From: Primulina eburnea
Taxonomy: Eukaryota > Streptophyta > Magnoliopsida > Lamiales > Gesneriaceae
Length of the DNA: 64,000 nt
Direction of reading: 5' to 3'
Assembly: GCF_022965805.1 (NCBI RefSeq)
Contig: NC_133106.1
Location: forward strand, 31,857,913-31,921,912
Numbering within the stretch: the first letter of the stretch is position 1; each line of letters starts with the position of its first letter. A program made the position numbers and the translations under genes. This document shows, piece by piece, positions 1 to 12,430 of this stretch. The notes below the pieces were generated by a model that had not been told where the DNA came from, searched no databases, and saw only the letters and a list, made by a program, of their open reading frames with translations.

Positions 1-635
1 CCTCTTTACTAAATCTTACAATGGCGCTTAGAACTATACAGGAAGCTCTAAACGTTCCAGAATGGAAGAAAGCTGTCCTTGAAGAGATGAATGCTCTTGC
101 TAAAAATGAAACATGGGAGATAATGTACCTTCCTGAAGGAAAACAAACTATGGGTTGTAAATGGGTTTTCAGAGTGAAACTTAATTCAGATGGATCTTTG
201 GAACGTTATAAAGCAAGACTAGTTGCAAAAAGTTTCACACAGACGTTTGGTATTGACTACCAAGAGACCTTTGCACCTGTTGCAAAATTGAATACAATCA
301 GAATATTACTTTTCCTGGCTGCAAACCTTAATTGGCCATTGTATCAGTTGGATATAAGGAATGAATTTCTAAATGGCAAATTGGAGGAAGAAGTGTTTAT
401 GGATGCTCCACCGGGCTTCGAGAAACAATTTGGGGGAATGATATGCAAATTAAATAAGTTTTTGTATGGATTGAAGCAATCTCCGAGAGCTTGGCTGGAA
501 AAATTCTCGAGATCAGTAAAGAAACATGGTTATGTTCAAAGGCAATCAGACCATACGATGTTTGTGATGCATACCAGTAAAGACAAAAAAGTAATATTTT
601 CATTCTTGTTTTCTACAAAATCTTTGAGAGCATAA
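1..635 (+). mobile_element. Ty1-copia retrotransposon fragment (reverse transcriptase part)
   Basis: The reading frame is open at the left edge of the window and codes for the N-terminal half of a copia-type reverse transcriptase. Visible blocks are CKWVFRVK, RYKARLVAK, the FAPVAKLNTIR block, QLDIRNEFLNG (the family normally has NAFLNG) and YGLKQSPRAW. The frame stops after about 204 residues from the first ATG, before the YVDD active-site block, and no RNase H follows. It is therefore a truncated, inactive relic. It lies in the opposite orientation to the membrane-protein gene beginning at 1888 and may sit in one of that gene's later introns; the rest of the element would be left of the window. 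Confidence 0.9.
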
Positions 636-1014
636 AAATGCCAAACAAGCACTAACATCAAGGACTATTATGGCTACACATCAGATTAGTCACAGTATCA
701 TTTGCTTAATAAAAAATTCTCCAGAAGCATCCATGACATTTCTATATCAAACACACTACTTCAATTTTTTTCAAGGACTCGTGTTAATGATGATATGTAT
801 GTCAACAGATATCGGCCTAATTTTTATCAAACAGTTAAGGAGGCACGACGTGATCCCTGACTTTTCCATTGAGCGAATACATGTTTAATGTATTGAATAG
901 GCTGTGAAAAACTTTTTTCGTCTTAGTGCAGGTGAGGGCTAAAACATGAACTCGGTTGTCAAGTGATTATCATAAGAGAAGGTGTCATTGTAAAGCAAGG
1001 AGGACAGGGCTTAC

Positions 1015-1888
1015 AGCCCAGTAATGTCTGTTGGCAATGTCCCATCCACCTCTGTATTTATGAAATCCGGCAAGAATGTCAGGCCTCTTTGTCCTGTTCC
1101 CTGCCAATATAAGAGTTTTCACATCGTTGGCCGGTCCTGGAGCTTCTGCAGCAGCACTCGATAGTTCATCCTTCCATGACCCCAAATTTTCTTCTCCTGC
1201 ATATGTGTCATAATTGAAATTAAATTAATGAGAAGAAATGAAACCTCATTGACAAAAATGAATTAAGCATCTATAAAGACAGAAAATTTAACGTCCGTTG
1301 TCTGAAATAAACAGGATAGAGTGTAATATAGGCAATCCCAATAGTGAGATAAACTGTTGTACACAAATCAAATTTCAATTTCAATATTCTGCCGCATTCC
1401 GTAAGACAATAAAAATACTAGAATTGAATTGCACATTTACTTAATTCCAATGCCAGAAATTTTATTAAGGACATCAAAAAAGAAAAGAAAAGAAAGAAGC
1501 TTTACAAGCCTCCAACCAGCTTTAGAATCAAAGAAACAAAGGAAATGTAAGAGGCAGTATATGATCATTAATAAAAAGCTTACCATTAAGCCAAGAACTA
1601 CTCTACCGCATTAAAGGCGCGAAAAATGACAAAAGAATCCAATCCCAGTTTCCAAATCACCCAAGAAAACGTATACGACTTGCCAGCAATAGAATATGAA
1701 CATTAATAACACCAACATTAAAATAAAAATAAACACAACCCAGTTGCCAAAATCTCAAAGAGATGCATGAACCAACCGAAGAAAGCCTTGAAAGGTTCCC
1801 TTGGGTGGGAAAGTGCAAAGCTTGAGCTCAAGAAAATGGAGAGAGCAATGAAAATAACAGCCAAGAACGAAAGGTCCCTCGGTTCCAT
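1015..1888 (-). CDS. Plant multi-pass transmembrane protein, first two exons (gene runs off left edge)
   Basis: Exon 1 is 1888-1777 and codes for 37 residues starting MEPRDLSFLAVIFIALSIFL, a clear signal peptide. Its donor (GTTGGT) and the acceptor before 1196 (TGCAG) join in phase to give ...KAFFG-EENLGSWKDE.... Exon 2 is 1196-1015 and ends HYWA before a GTAAGC donor. The blocks TLILAGNRTKRPDILAGF, KYRGGW and HYWA match, from memory, a plant family of multi-pass membrane proteins of unknown biochemical role (Arabidopsis At2g12400/At2g25270 type, usually about 500 residues). Both exons are too short to stand out as open frames, so the gene is easy to miss. The membrane-spanning exons are not present to the right of the window edge. 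Whether the gene is whole cannot be told here. Confidence 0.75.
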
Positions 1889-2160
1889 ATTCTCGAAGCA
1901 GCAAATCCCACATCAACAATTCATATGAGACCTCGTATCATTCGTTTATTATTTTCCTTGTCACGAATAGAGGGGTCATTCAATTCACATTCTCTCTCTG
2001 TTACGATTAATTTATTTCTTCAGAAAAATAAATATTTGGGCTTGTAAACAGAGGAAAATCTTGGAGAAACCTTGTTAAACAAAGATCTCCTCAGAGGAGA
2101 GTATATATATATATATAATATATATACATACATACATCTATATATATACATTGAGAGGGA
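1889..2160 (-). promoter_or_regulatory. 5' leader and promoter area of the transmembrane-protein gene
   Basis: Upstream of the ATG at 1888 there is a pyrimidine-rich stretch (on the coding strand) and, around 2100-2150, an AT array of TATATA type that could supply the TATA function. No precise transcription start can be placed. Confidence 0.3.
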
Positions 2161-3079
2161 GTAGGGTGGCGGCTAAAAAGGACCGCGTGTAAATGGAGTA
2201 AGTGAATGAGTGAAGAAAGCAGCGGTGATGTTCTGAAAGTCTAGTGCTTTGCTTTTTTGGCCCTTGTCCTTATTCCTAATTATCAGTTTAACTAATTTAC
2301 TATTTTTGAATCTTACTTTTAATTAATTAATTAAAAAAATTGGGCAATTTATTCTGTTTTTCCCATCAATTTCTTTAAATTAAATAGGGGCTCGAAAATT
2401 AGGGTAAATTAATTTGAGAACCAAAGAAGTCTGTCGTTTTTCCCCAAGACAATCAAGGAAATGTAATTATTCTCAAAACTAAATAACTAAAGTTTATTTT
2501 ACATTTATGCTATTACTATTTCTTATAAATATTAAATATTTATAATTCTTCTAATAATAGTGTTCTTGGAAGTTGAATAGGAGAATGTGATGAATTTGGT
2601 TAGTGTAAAAATTGTCATTTAGTCCTAAGTTGAACTATTTTTTGTTTTAGTAAGTTGTTAAAGTTTGATTTTTATACGGTAATTTAGATTTTTTTTGTTA
2701 CGATATTTTTTTTCTCAAATCACTAAATCCATCGGATATGGTATTATTTGGCAATAATAATATCATATGTGACAAAAATAAAGCATATATCACACACTAA
2801 TATATTCATAAACAAATTAAAGAGAAACAATAAACTTTTTCCTCTCATTTTAGTATTAGGGTCATAGTCTTTTATTTTTCCATGTTTTTCATCACATTAA
2901 TTTGAATAATACGATCTTTATTCTCCTACATATATGATGTATGATAGAATCGATGTCAAATAAATCATATTTGATAGATTTAATGGTTTCGAGAAAAAAA
3001 AACAAAAAAAATCTAATTTATTATATGAAAATTAAACTTTAATAAATTACAAGACAAAAAAAAAATAGATCTAACTTAC
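2161..3079. other. AT-rich intergenic DNA, nothing recognised
   Basis: Long runs of A and T with no coding frame and no clear repeat boundary. I see no gene. Confidence 0.5.
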
Positions 3080-3400
3080 GGGACTAAAATTACAAATTTT
3101 ATTTTAATTAGTTATGTTATCCCAATAGATTTTTTCGTAAGAGGCATATGCATACCATGATATCAAATCATATGTTTAAAATTGAAAATTATTATATTTT
3201 GATTATAATATAATTGAAATTAGTTATTATCTTCAAGAACGGGACTAAAATTACAAATTTTATTTTAGTTAGTTATGTTATCCCAATAGATTTTTTCGTA
3301 AGAGGCATATGCATACCATGAATCAAATCATATATTTAAAATTGAAAATTATTATATTTTGATTATAATATAATTGAAGTTAGTTATTATTTTCAAGAAT
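3080..3400. repeat. Tandem duplication, two copies of about 161 bp
   Basis: Copy 1 is 3080-3240 and copy 2 is 3241-3400. Both begin GGACTAAAATTACAAAT and contain GAGGCATATGCATACCATGA. Only scattered single-base changes and a short indel separate them, so the duplication is fairly recent. Confidence 0.85.
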
Positions 3401-3546
3401 GTGAAAATAAGATAAAATATAATTGTCTGGAAGAAACCAGAAAAGCCAAATGGAAAGGGCATCTTTTTTAAGCATAGCCAAGGTGTTACGTGACATAATT
3501 TCAGCATGAATTTATCGCAACTTTTAGGATTAAAAATACAATTTCC

Positions 3547-3714
3547 TTTGAGTCTCATGTGAGACCGTCTCACGGATTTTAATCTGTAAAACAGGTCAAC
3601 CCTACGGCCCTACCCATATTCACAATAAAAAGTAATACTTTTTCACCGAAGACCCAAATAACAAATCCGTCTCACAAATACGACCCGTGAGACCATCTCA
3701 CATAAATTTTTGCC
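3547..3714 (+). repeat. 182-bp palindrome-rich element, degenerate copy
   Basis: Carries the GTGAGACCGTCTCAC start, the CCCATATTCACAATAAAAAG core and the final TTTTTGCC. The middle AT block is shortened, leaving about 168 bp. No clear target duplication. Confidence 0.8.
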
Positions 3715-5215
3715 AAAAAAATTGGTTCACTCGAGTACTTTACACTAATTTATTATTGACCTAATTAATTTTTTTAAAAAAAAACCTTTTTTATGATAAT
3801 GGGTTATAAATTATGAGGATCTGGAAGAGTGGAGAATTTGCGTGGTGGAATGATAGCCGAACACTTGCGAGTCCAATCAAATATATTATTATAAATTTAC
3901 AAAAAATTATCACTTCACGAGTGAATTTAAAAAAATCGATCTCATGTTCGACTTGAATCATGAATATTATTTTATATCAAAAATATTATTATTTTTTTAG
4001 ATATGAATCGATTCGATCGATCAGATAGATATAAATATGTGAAATCGTCTCATATTAAACTTATTCGTGTATGTATTAATTTATGGGCGTGCATGAATGA
4101 ATCCTAATAAATAAACTTTGCCAACGTATCATTAAAAAAGAAATTAAAATACATGAATTAATTAAATAAACAAAACTTTGATTTATATCAACAGATAAAG
4201 ACGACGAGGTGGAAACTCTAGAACAAGGATTTATTCATCACACATTACAAAAAAGTTAGATTAGATAACTTTTAAATAAAATGTTCTCCACTGTATCAAA
4301 TACGAATTTAATACAAAATTTACAAAATAAAGAACTGAGTTTAAGGAATAAATTAATTTAAAAAAATTATATTAATCATGAAAATATTTTTGCATCAAAT
4401 TAAATCGTGTCAATTTAGATCCAAAATGTACGTACTCGAATTGCATGTGATTTGTGTTTGTGATGGTGATTAGTTCATACTAATTGTTGTCAACAAGAGG
4501 GTTTTAGTTGATTGAATCTAGTATTTAATGTCTATCTGTGTCAAAGTTTTGGTTGATCTTCACTTGGAGAAAATGTTTTATTGCTCGAAATTTGGTAAAT
4601 CGCGATGTAATCGAAATCGAGCTTTAATTTATGTTTTAGCGATAAATTAACCTCATTGCTAATAGTAAAACTTGTGAACAGGAAAAGGATTAAATCAAAA
4701 CCTCTTTGGCGATGAGAAATCATGTGCACATGTTGACAAAAAAAAATATTAATTTTTATATCAAAAATATTAATTTTCATCCGTTTAACGAATATAGATA
4801 TGACATATTGTCTCGTAATAGATAAGAAACTTTTTTTTACTGTCGGTTTCGTAAAGATTCGTGATTGGTTCCATGTGCGATTTGCTATGATGACCATTCA
4901 GAGTGATTTGGTGTTGAATTACCTTTTTTCAGAAATTTGAACAATTTATATATCATTTTGACTCAGAAATTGGAGTTTTGATTGTTTAAAATTTGAGATA
5001 TATTAATGTATTAGTTTGTGCATATCCAGAATATTTGCATCATGTAATATAATTTTATTTACCGGGGAAGGAAAAAAATGTCATGATAAGTTTATCTTTT
5101 TCATTGAAACGATTTCATTTTGACTTTACCTGAATATATGAAACCCTAAACTTATGGTTTAAGGATAATAAAATAAAATAAACCCGACATATCTTTTTCA
5201 TGGGTTCTTCGAGTT
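3715..5215. other. AT-rich intergenic DNA, nothing recognised
   Basis: Open frames here (for example minus strand 4541-4897) have low-complexity, unfamiliar translations and no splice or family support. I see no gene. Confidence 0.5.
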
Positions 5216-5394
5216 GAGTGAGTCTCATGTGAGACCGTTTCACGAATCTTAATCTGTGAGACGAGTCAACCCCACCCATATTCACAATAAAAGTAATACT
5301 CTTAGCATAAAAAGTAATATTTTTTCATGGATGACCAAATAAGAGACTCGTCTCACAAATATGACTTGTGAGACCGTCTCACACAAGTTTTGTC
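5216..5394 (+). repeat. 182-bp palindrome-rich element, near-complete copy
   Basis: Runs from GAGTGAGTCTCATG to AAGTTTTGTC, 179 bp. The 9 bases on each side (CTTCGAGTT and ATTTGAGTT) match at 7 of 9, suggesting a decayed target duplication. Confidence 0.85.
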
Positions 5395-5563
5395 ATTTGA
5401 GTTTATTCCTTTTCTTATTCGTATCTTCACTTTTTTTATAAAAAAAAATTGATGAATTAGAAGGAGCTATGATGAATAATGACCCCTTTAGTTCTTTTTT
5501 CAAAATTAAAATTTATATATATGTAATATAAATATAAAAAACTATAAATAACCTCATATATAT

Positions 5564-5744
5564 GAGTTAGTCTCATGTGAGACCGTCTCACGGATCTTAA
5601 TCCGTGAGACGGGTCAACTCTATCCATATTCACAATAAAAAGTAATACTCTTAGCATAAAAGTAATACTTTTTCATGGATGACCCAATAAAAAGATCTGT
5701 CTCACAAATATGACCCGTGAGACCGTCTCACACAAGTTTTTGTC
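5564..5744 (+). mobile_element. 182-bp palindrome-rich element with 9-bp target duplication
   Basis: A 181-bp copy flanked on both sides by CATATATAT (5555-5563 and 5745-5753). The duplication is perfect but low in complexity, so it is weaker evidence than that of the 50.5 and 54.1 kb copies. Confidence 0.85.
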
Positions 5745-5912
5745 CATATATATATATACATATATATATGTGTGTGCGTGTGATATTATTTCTATCCACT
5801 GTGCTAATCATTGAAGTGATAATCATCTATTGAATGTACAATTTGGATATGTTTTGTCATATTTAATAGATGAGTGTCGTTTTGTTATGGACATAGATGT
5901 GATTAGCGTATC

Positions 5913-5917
<5 letters not shown>

Positions 5918-5967
<50 letters not shown>
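5918..5967. repeat. (TA)n microsatellite
   Basis: About 25 uninterrupted TA units. Open frames running through it on both strands are artefacts that read as alternating Tyr-Ile. Confidence 0.95.
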
Positions 5968-5969
<2 letters not shown>

Positions 5970-6494
5970 CATGAAAAGGAAATCCATTGAAAAAGAAGTC
6001 CAAATCTATGCGTACGTCAACATTTTTATCAGAAAAGAGCTTAGCTTGCCCGTTTTTCTTACGGAATTGTTTCAAGTCCACATCAAATGGAAGAAAACGC
6101 ATTTTCGTGTAAATATTTACACGGTAAATCTCCAATTTTTTTTTCTTTAAACGTTTCAATTATTTTTTCTATGTATTTAAATTGCCAATTAATAATTTTT
6201 TCCCTGATGCAATAAAGTAATCCTTCAGGATCTGAAAACATCAAATTGTCTCATGGTGTATTTGACAAGATATATTTAAAATATATAGATTTCGATTATA
6301 TTTTTATGTTAATAATAAAACAATAGATGAAATCATAAATTATATATTACTTATTCACACAAAGTAAAACAAATTTCAAATGTCCCTACTAGAGAACTTG
6401 AAATACACCTTAATAACACGAAACACTATATAAATATACAAAAGAGAATTTAAAGTTTGTTATATTGATTCTCTAAAACTATGAAAATCCTTAA
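5968..6494. other. AT-rich intergenic DNA, nothing recognised
   Basis: No coding frame with family resemblance and no repeat boundary could be identified between the TA array and the Harbinger-like element. Confidence 0.45.
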
Positions 6495-7202
6495 GGCATA
6501 GTTTGGTACACATGATAGGATAAACATGCGATATATAATATAATGATTAGTTAAGGATAAATAAGATGTATGATATTATATTTAATGTTTGGTATGATTT
6601 TGATAAGAGTTATTAAATTTATATATTGGATTGTAATGACAAAATTAACCTTATCATAATAAATTTTATAATTTCAAAGTTGTTGCTTGAGTTCATATTT
6701 TTTATCTGTTCATGCGCCGATAGTGCTTGCATGATTTATTTATTTTTACCTAATTTTATATATTATATAATATGATAATTGAGGCTTTGATTTTGTGAGT
6801 CAAGTCAAATATCAATTTTTTAGGTTAATCGGGTGATACTAATAATTTTATTGAGATTTATAAAAAATATTTATATAATTATCTCGAATTCATTTATATA
6901 ATTATCATATTATATAATTATAATATGTAAAAAGAAATAAAAATATTTATTTGATTTTAATTTCTACCTACTAGCATAGATTTATAAAAATCATTTATAA
7001 ATTGAATGTAATTAAGTAATTTGTAGTGTATTTTATCATTAAATTAAAATTATCACACATAATAGAAAAGACATTTTATCCTTCTAAAAAATTATTTATC
7101 AAGGGCTGATGATATTATCATGGGCTTTTTAAAAAGATACCAAACATGGGATAAGGAGGATTATTTATCAATTCCTCCCTTATCCCATGTACCAACTATG
7201 TC
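6495..7202. mobile_element. Non-autonomous PIF/Harbinger-like element, about 708 bp
   Basis: The left end GGCATAGTTTGGTACA and the right end ...TACCAACTATGTC are inverted repeats. They are bounded by TTA/TAA-type trinucleotides (TTAAGG on the left, TTA at 7203 on the right), which fits the TWA target preference of PIF/Harbinger elements. The interior is AT-rich and non-coding. A second member lies at 23032-23749. Confidence 0.6.
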
Positions 7203-7362
7203 TTAGCATAAAAAATAATAATTTTTCATTGATGACTCAAATAAGAGATCCGTCTCACAAATACAACCAGTGAGACCGTCTCACACAAGTTTTTGATGAC
7301 CCAAATAAAAGATCTGTCTCACAAATACGACCCGTGAGATCGTCTCACACAAGTTTTTGTCT
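7203..7362 (+). repeat. 182-bp palindrome-rich element, two partial 3' halves in tandem
   Basis: The sequence starts inside the element at the CTTAGCATAAAAA block and runs to CACAAGTTTTTG near 7292. A second 3' part then follows (GATGACCCAAATAAAAGATC to GTTTTTGTC). The 5' half is absent. Confidence 0.8.
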
Positions 7363-7532
7363 AAAAAAAATATATAATAAGAATAACTGTTTTCACGTAT
7401 ACTTATATGTATGCTTATTGACCTCGGCATTTCTTAATCACATGAAAATAATTGTCTGCCACGTGGAAAAGGCGTTTCGATAATTCTCATAGAGAGAGAT
7501 GTTTTGTTTTATTCTACGATAAATTACAAAAC
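7363..7532. other. Intergenic DNA, nothing recognised
   Basis: Short AT-rich spacer between the partial repeat and the perfect hairpin. Confidence 0.4.
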
Positions 7533-7600
7533 TATCGATATTCTACTAATTAATTTTAAAATCGACTTCGCTTTTAAAATTAATTAGTAGAATATCGATA
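7533..7600. repeat. Perfect inverted repeat: 29-bp arms, 10-nt loop
   Basis: Left arm 7533-7561 (TATCGATATTCTACTAATTA...) and right arm 7572-7600 are exact reverse complements, separated by TCGACTTCGC. With no mismatch in 29 bp the palindrome is either young or maintained. It directly abuts a TA array. Confidence 0.95.
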
Positions 7601-7603
7601 AAT

Positions 7604-7606
<3 letters not shown>

Positions 7607-7660
<54 letters not shown>
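7607..7660. repeat. (TA)n microsatellite
   Basis: About 27 uninterrupted TA units next to the perfect hairpin. Confidence 0.95.
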
Positions 7661-7663
<3 letters not shown>

Positions 7664-8201
7664 CCCCATCGTAAGTCGTGACTTTCTCTTTATTTTGGCC
7701 TTTAATTTAGTCCATGATTTTTGCGGGTATCAAGAAAAGTATTTATTTTCCCACGTACGTACACTTGCATTTGATTTTTTCCTGATCGAATTAATGTCAT
7801 TCACATGCATAGTACAGCTGCATTAAATATTTTATCTAATACAAAAGAAATTTGGAGTATTTGAATATTACAAGTTTATTATTGCATAAGATCACAAAAA
7901 ACTTATCAAAATCCAAAAAATATTATAGGAAAAAATAAACTAATATACACGCATGTAACGCATACAACAAAGCACTGGTATTAATATGAACCAACATCTG
8001 ATCACATGAAAATGTAGGGAATTTTGATTTGTATAGTTGATAAAATAAAAGCAAACCAAATAAAAGCAAACGCGTGGGACGGCTGCCCACGTGTTTTGTT
8101 GCGCGTACGTGTAGACACAAACGCATTCCAACACGTGCCAATTGCAAAAAATAAAAATAAAATAGAGAGTTGAACGCCCCTCTCTCTATCTCTATAATAT
8201 C
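7661..8201. other. Intergenic DNA, no supported gene
   Basis: Three overlapping minus-strand open frames (7923-8259) have no family resemblance and no splice support. A CACGTG-containing stretch (CCCACGTGTTTTG near 8088) is the only possible regulatory word noticed. Confidence 0.4.
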
Positions 8202-8268
8202 CACTCACAATGGAGAGTGATGTTAAATAAACGTTATAACATTCATTTAACACCCCCAATTGTGAGTG
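8202..8268. repeat. Small stem-loop element, about 67 bp
   Basis: The ends CACTCACAAT and ATTGTGAGTG are exact inverted repeats, and an inner pair TGTTAAAT/ATTTAACA extends the stem. This fits a tiny MITE or a relic of one; no target duplication was found. Confidence 0.5.
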
Positions 8269-8847
8269 CTTTAATTCAAAATTGGCTTTAACTAATTAAT
8301 TTGATCATACGATTTGTGTAATAATAAAGAAATGGTAGGCCAATAATTGCTGTAAAATTAGCCCATTAATCAAAATCTTCACCTTTTGACTTTAAAGGTA
8401 AAGTAATTAAAGCATCACCGCTCAAATAAAGTTGACATTTGTGTTGATATTGTTGGAGAATGGGTGTGGAACCAAACTAAAAGCTAATCAAAGATTAAAT
8501 AGTTAAATAAATCTATATATACCAATAATATGTTTTGATGTAAAATGTCACTCCCTCTCTCAATTATACAAATTTTATTTCATTTTTTGTTTGTCTTAAA
8601 TATATAGTTCGTTTTCTATATCTAATAAAAAAATTATTGTTTTCCACTTATATATCATATAATTAAGTCTTGAAAAAAGTGAAAATATTTTTTTAATGAA
8701 TTTAATAAAGAAAAAAAATAATATTTTGTTTTTAAACTTGAAATTTCCAATTATTTTCTTATTCTGTATGCAAAAAAAAAATAAATAAATATATTTGAGA
8801 GAGAGGAAATATAGGCTACAAAAAAATGAAAATACTATTCAATCGGG
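8269..8847. other. AT-rich intergenic DNA, nothing recognised
   Basis: No gene or clear element seen. Confidence 0.4.
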
Positions 8848-9029
8848 GAGTGAGTCTCATGTGAGACCGTCTCACGGATCATAATCCGTGAGACGGGTCA
8901 ATCCTACCCATATTCACAATAAAAAGTAATACTCTTAGCATAAAAAGTAATACTTTTTCATGGGTGACCTAAATAAGAGATCCGTCTCACGAATATGACC
9001 CGTGAGACTGTCTCACACAAGTTTTTGCC
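8848..9029 (+). mobile_element. 182-bp palindrome-rich element, full-length copy
   Basis: Exactly 182 bp, flanked by TCAATCGGG (8839-8847) and TCAAACGGG (9030-9038), an 8-of-9 target duplication. This copy shows the parts well: GTGAGAC-C-GTCTCAC, then an 11-bp stem GTCTCACGGAT/ATCCGTGAGAC with a 4-nt loop, two AAAAAGTAATACT direct repeats, the palindrome AAAAAGTA-A-TACTTTTT, and a closing GTGAGAC-T-GTCTCAC. Confidence 0.9.
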
Positions 9030-9828
9030 TCAAACGGGTTATCCCTAATTACGCATGCTTCTCAAAAAATCGGCCAAAGTTTTGCATTAATTTTTGCTAT
9101 TATAAAAATTTTATAAGATAATATAAAACTGTCATTTTGTTGAGAAGAACCTCGGCAGGGAAAATTACAGTCTTCTCATTTATGTGTTTTTTTTTGCGAT
9201 TTTAATCATCTTTTTAATCAAAATTGACTTCGTTTCTTTAATATATTAAATTCGAGTTTTAATCATCTATCATTCGATTTTTTGTCATTTTTTAATCAAA
9301 ATCTTGATATTAGAGCACTTATAACATATGTGTGTGCGATTGGGATGAGATCGACATGACATCCGCGTCATATCGGGAAAAAAAAAATCAAATTGTAAAA
9401 TATAAAGATAAGAAGACATGAAAGAAGTATTAAATATATCTATCGTTTATTAATTATTTTTTCAATACTTTAAATTTCGATCAGAGCTTCTTTTTAGTTT
9501 CCCATACGAGATATATAGTAAAATAAATTTGGTCAAATTTATTTTTATTTTTAAAACTAAACCTCTCAAATCAAAAACTTAATTTGACTAAGATTTTTTA
9601 GTTTTTATTTTTCAAAATTTTCCCATTAGGCATAGGTTCAATAAATTAATTTGAGGACAGTTTTATTTTGAAGAGTAAAGCCTTTTAAATATATGGGCCA
9701 ACTTGAATAGCAGGGACTGTAGCGAGTCAAGCTAAATCCATTAATACTCGAAGACATGATTATGGAATTTGATTTCCTTATTAATTTAATGAATTGACAC
9801 TAATTGTTTATTGTTTTTCCATAACATC
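9030..9828. other. AT-rich intergenic DNA, nothing recognised
   Basis: No coding frame or repeat with defined ends seen. Confidence 0.4.
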
Positions 9829-10544
9829 TAGGGATGTAAATGAACCAAACCGTTTGCGAGCTATTCGAAGTTTGGCTCGATAAAAAGCTCGTTTGAGTTT
9901 GTTTGTTAATCATATCAAACCAAGCTCAAGCTCGATTTTGAGCTCGAAAATTTAATCAAACCAAGCTCAAGCCTAAGGATATTGAGCTCGTGAGCTCGCA
10001 AACATGTTTGATAATAGTCTCGCGAGCTCGAGCTCGGCTCGTTTAGGTGGCTCGTCAGCTCGAGCTCCAGCTTGAGTCGTTTAGGTGGCTCGTAAGCTTG
10101 AGCTTGCCTCGTTTGTTGAGTTGAATGAATTAGCTATTATTTGTGTCGTTTTGGTTATTTATGAATGAATTTACATTTTTATGTCTGATTTAAAATTATT
10201 TTATAGATATATTTAATTTTTAACAAGCTCGATTCAAACTCAAACTCGAGCTCCATTATATGCTTATCGAGCTCGAAAACGAGACGAGCTCAAGCCAGGC
10301 TTGTTAAGCATGCTAAACGAGCTATTAATGAATCAAGCTCGAGCATGACTTGATTAACATACTAAACGAGCTTTTAACGAGCCGAGCTCGAGCTTTTCTC
10401 GAGCTCAGTAATTCTAATACAAACCGAGCTCGGGCCTGATAATAGAAGCTCGAGTCGAGCTCGAGCTCGAGCCTCAAACAATTTTAAACAAAGCAAGCTC
10501 AAACCTGATACTGTTTGGTTTGGTTTGGATCGTTTACATCCCTA
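9829..10544. mobile_element. Non-autonomous hAT-like element rich in GAGCTC, 716 bp
   Basis: Termini TAGGGATGTAAATGAACC and (right end, reversed) TAGGGATGTAAACGATCC form inverted repeats. The flanks ATAACATC (9821-9828) and TTAACATC (10545-10552) match at 7 of 8, and an 8-bp duplication points to the hAT superfamily. The interior is filled with imperfect AGCTCGAGCTCG words on both strands and has no coding capacity. Confidence 0.7.
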
Positions 10545-11690
10545 TTAACATCGTTGTTTATGTATTCTTTTGAAAAAAAAATTATTTATTGGTTTGTTTT
10601 TATAGATAGACAAAATATCATTAAATATTTATATAGACAATAGCTTCGTGTAATTAAACTTACCATACTAGCTTAAATTTGTTTGGATAATTACTGTAAA
10701 AATATTTTTACTATTTTACAGGCGAAACAAATTAAAGTATATATTTGAACAAGATTTTTGTAAAAAGTTTGTGAAGATATTTTTTTTAAAAAAAATTGAT
10801 CTCCAAGTATAATTTAAAGAATAATTCACGAGAGGTATTTTCACTTTTTTTTAAAATAAAAAATTTAGGTCAAATAGGTTAAGAAATCACAGACAAGGTA
10901 AAAATGAGAAAGAAACTTGCAATTAAAAGGTTTTATAAAATAATTATCCAAACAGCTTCTTAATTATTTTTATCTATAGAAACGTTTCTATATGATCATA
11001 TTTGTTCAAGAGCATAATCGTTCTGAAAACAAAATTTAAAATATTTAATATTTTTTTAAAAAAAACACTTTTATAAAAATGTTCTAAAAATATTTGTCCA
11101 AACGTAACATGTATCTATCTTTGTCTATTTTAGTGTTTTCTCTGCTCGAATATATTCTAATGCGTCCTGATCTTTTTTTCTTTTCTGGAAATTTTGAATT
11201 TACATGATACTTCAATATTCAGTCAGGCAACCCGGAGATTATATCATATAATTTATATTATATCATTAAAAATATTCATCTATTAGTTCATGTTAATCTT
11301 GTCTGAATGAGAAATTATTATAAAATCAATGCTTACAATGCGGCTGTTTATGTGATCACATCAATGCTAGTACAACATAACAATGTCAAAATTGTTATCC
11401 ATATACATGATGATCTTGAAAATTATATTTATCACATATAACATATAAATATGATTTTAAAAAAATCTCAAGTAAATTGCATACAAACCCAAAATTTTGG
11501 GTTATGGTATTATTGTAAAAATAATAATTTCGAAAATTTTAATATACATGTTAGTTGAATTCCAAGCAATAATATGTAATTCGAAATTTAGTGCAAGATA
11601 CACAGCAAATTTGAAATTAAGGCTGTATATACAGCTAATTGGAAGGAAATATTATATACAAGACAATTTTTGTCAATAAAGAAGCATATC
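10545..11690. other. AT-rich intergenic DNA, nothing recognised
   Basis: No supported gene. Open frame 11497-11679 has no family resemblance. Confidence 0.4.
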
Positions 11691-12430
11691 AATATTTATG
11701 AAAAATTATCTCGAAATTTATGGAAGAAACATCTCCAAATTATGGAAGGATATCAATCGAATTTTGGTAAGATTTTTACCACCCCTATATAAATAGGAGA
11801 ATCTCTCATTCAGAATTCACACTGAAATTTTCGAGTTTTCTATCCAATTTTCGAAATTTCCTCCCAAAAATTATGTACGAGTCATCAAAATTCTTTCCAA
11901 GTTCAGAAATTTGTTTCTCTCGCTCGGGTACTTGATATCCGATATCTATTGTTCAGCATATGCTTTCATATTTGAATAACATATCCAAATTTCAGCCAAA
12001 TCCAACGGTCAGTTTTTCGTTTATAGTCTTCGCAAGAAAACTACCCAGATTTTAGGCATGAACATCATACCTACGATTTTGTGTCTATAAGCAGGTACAA
12101 AAGACTTCCGAACTCGATCTCCACCGTCATAATTTATTTGATGTAATTGTGAACGTACTGTAAAAGTTTAAGCCCGATCCAACGGTTCAATAAAGCGCAA
12201 GAAATTTTATAAGTGGATGATTTTTCGGTAGACGTGATGTTGCATTTTCGAAATGTCGGTTGCATGATTATTCTATGGTTTCCGAGTTTTTCCCGTTTTC
12301 TTCCGGTCTATGTTAAATGGGCTTGTTATGATTCAGCTCGATATAATGAGAATCCTAATATGCATGACATGTTTATGGCCCTTATACGGTATGATTGTAA
12401 TCGTTATATGACATCACTCCCTTAAAAGAG
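11691..12430 (+). mobile_element. Possible retrotransposon LTR remnant
   Basis: A TATA-like block CCTATATAAATAGGAG near 11786-11800 is followed by several hundred non-coding bases of a style common in plant LTRs (two phrases containing ATCCAACGGT). No matching second LTR, primer-binding site or clear ends were found, so this is a tentative call. An unrelated promoter is an alternative. Confidence 0.25.
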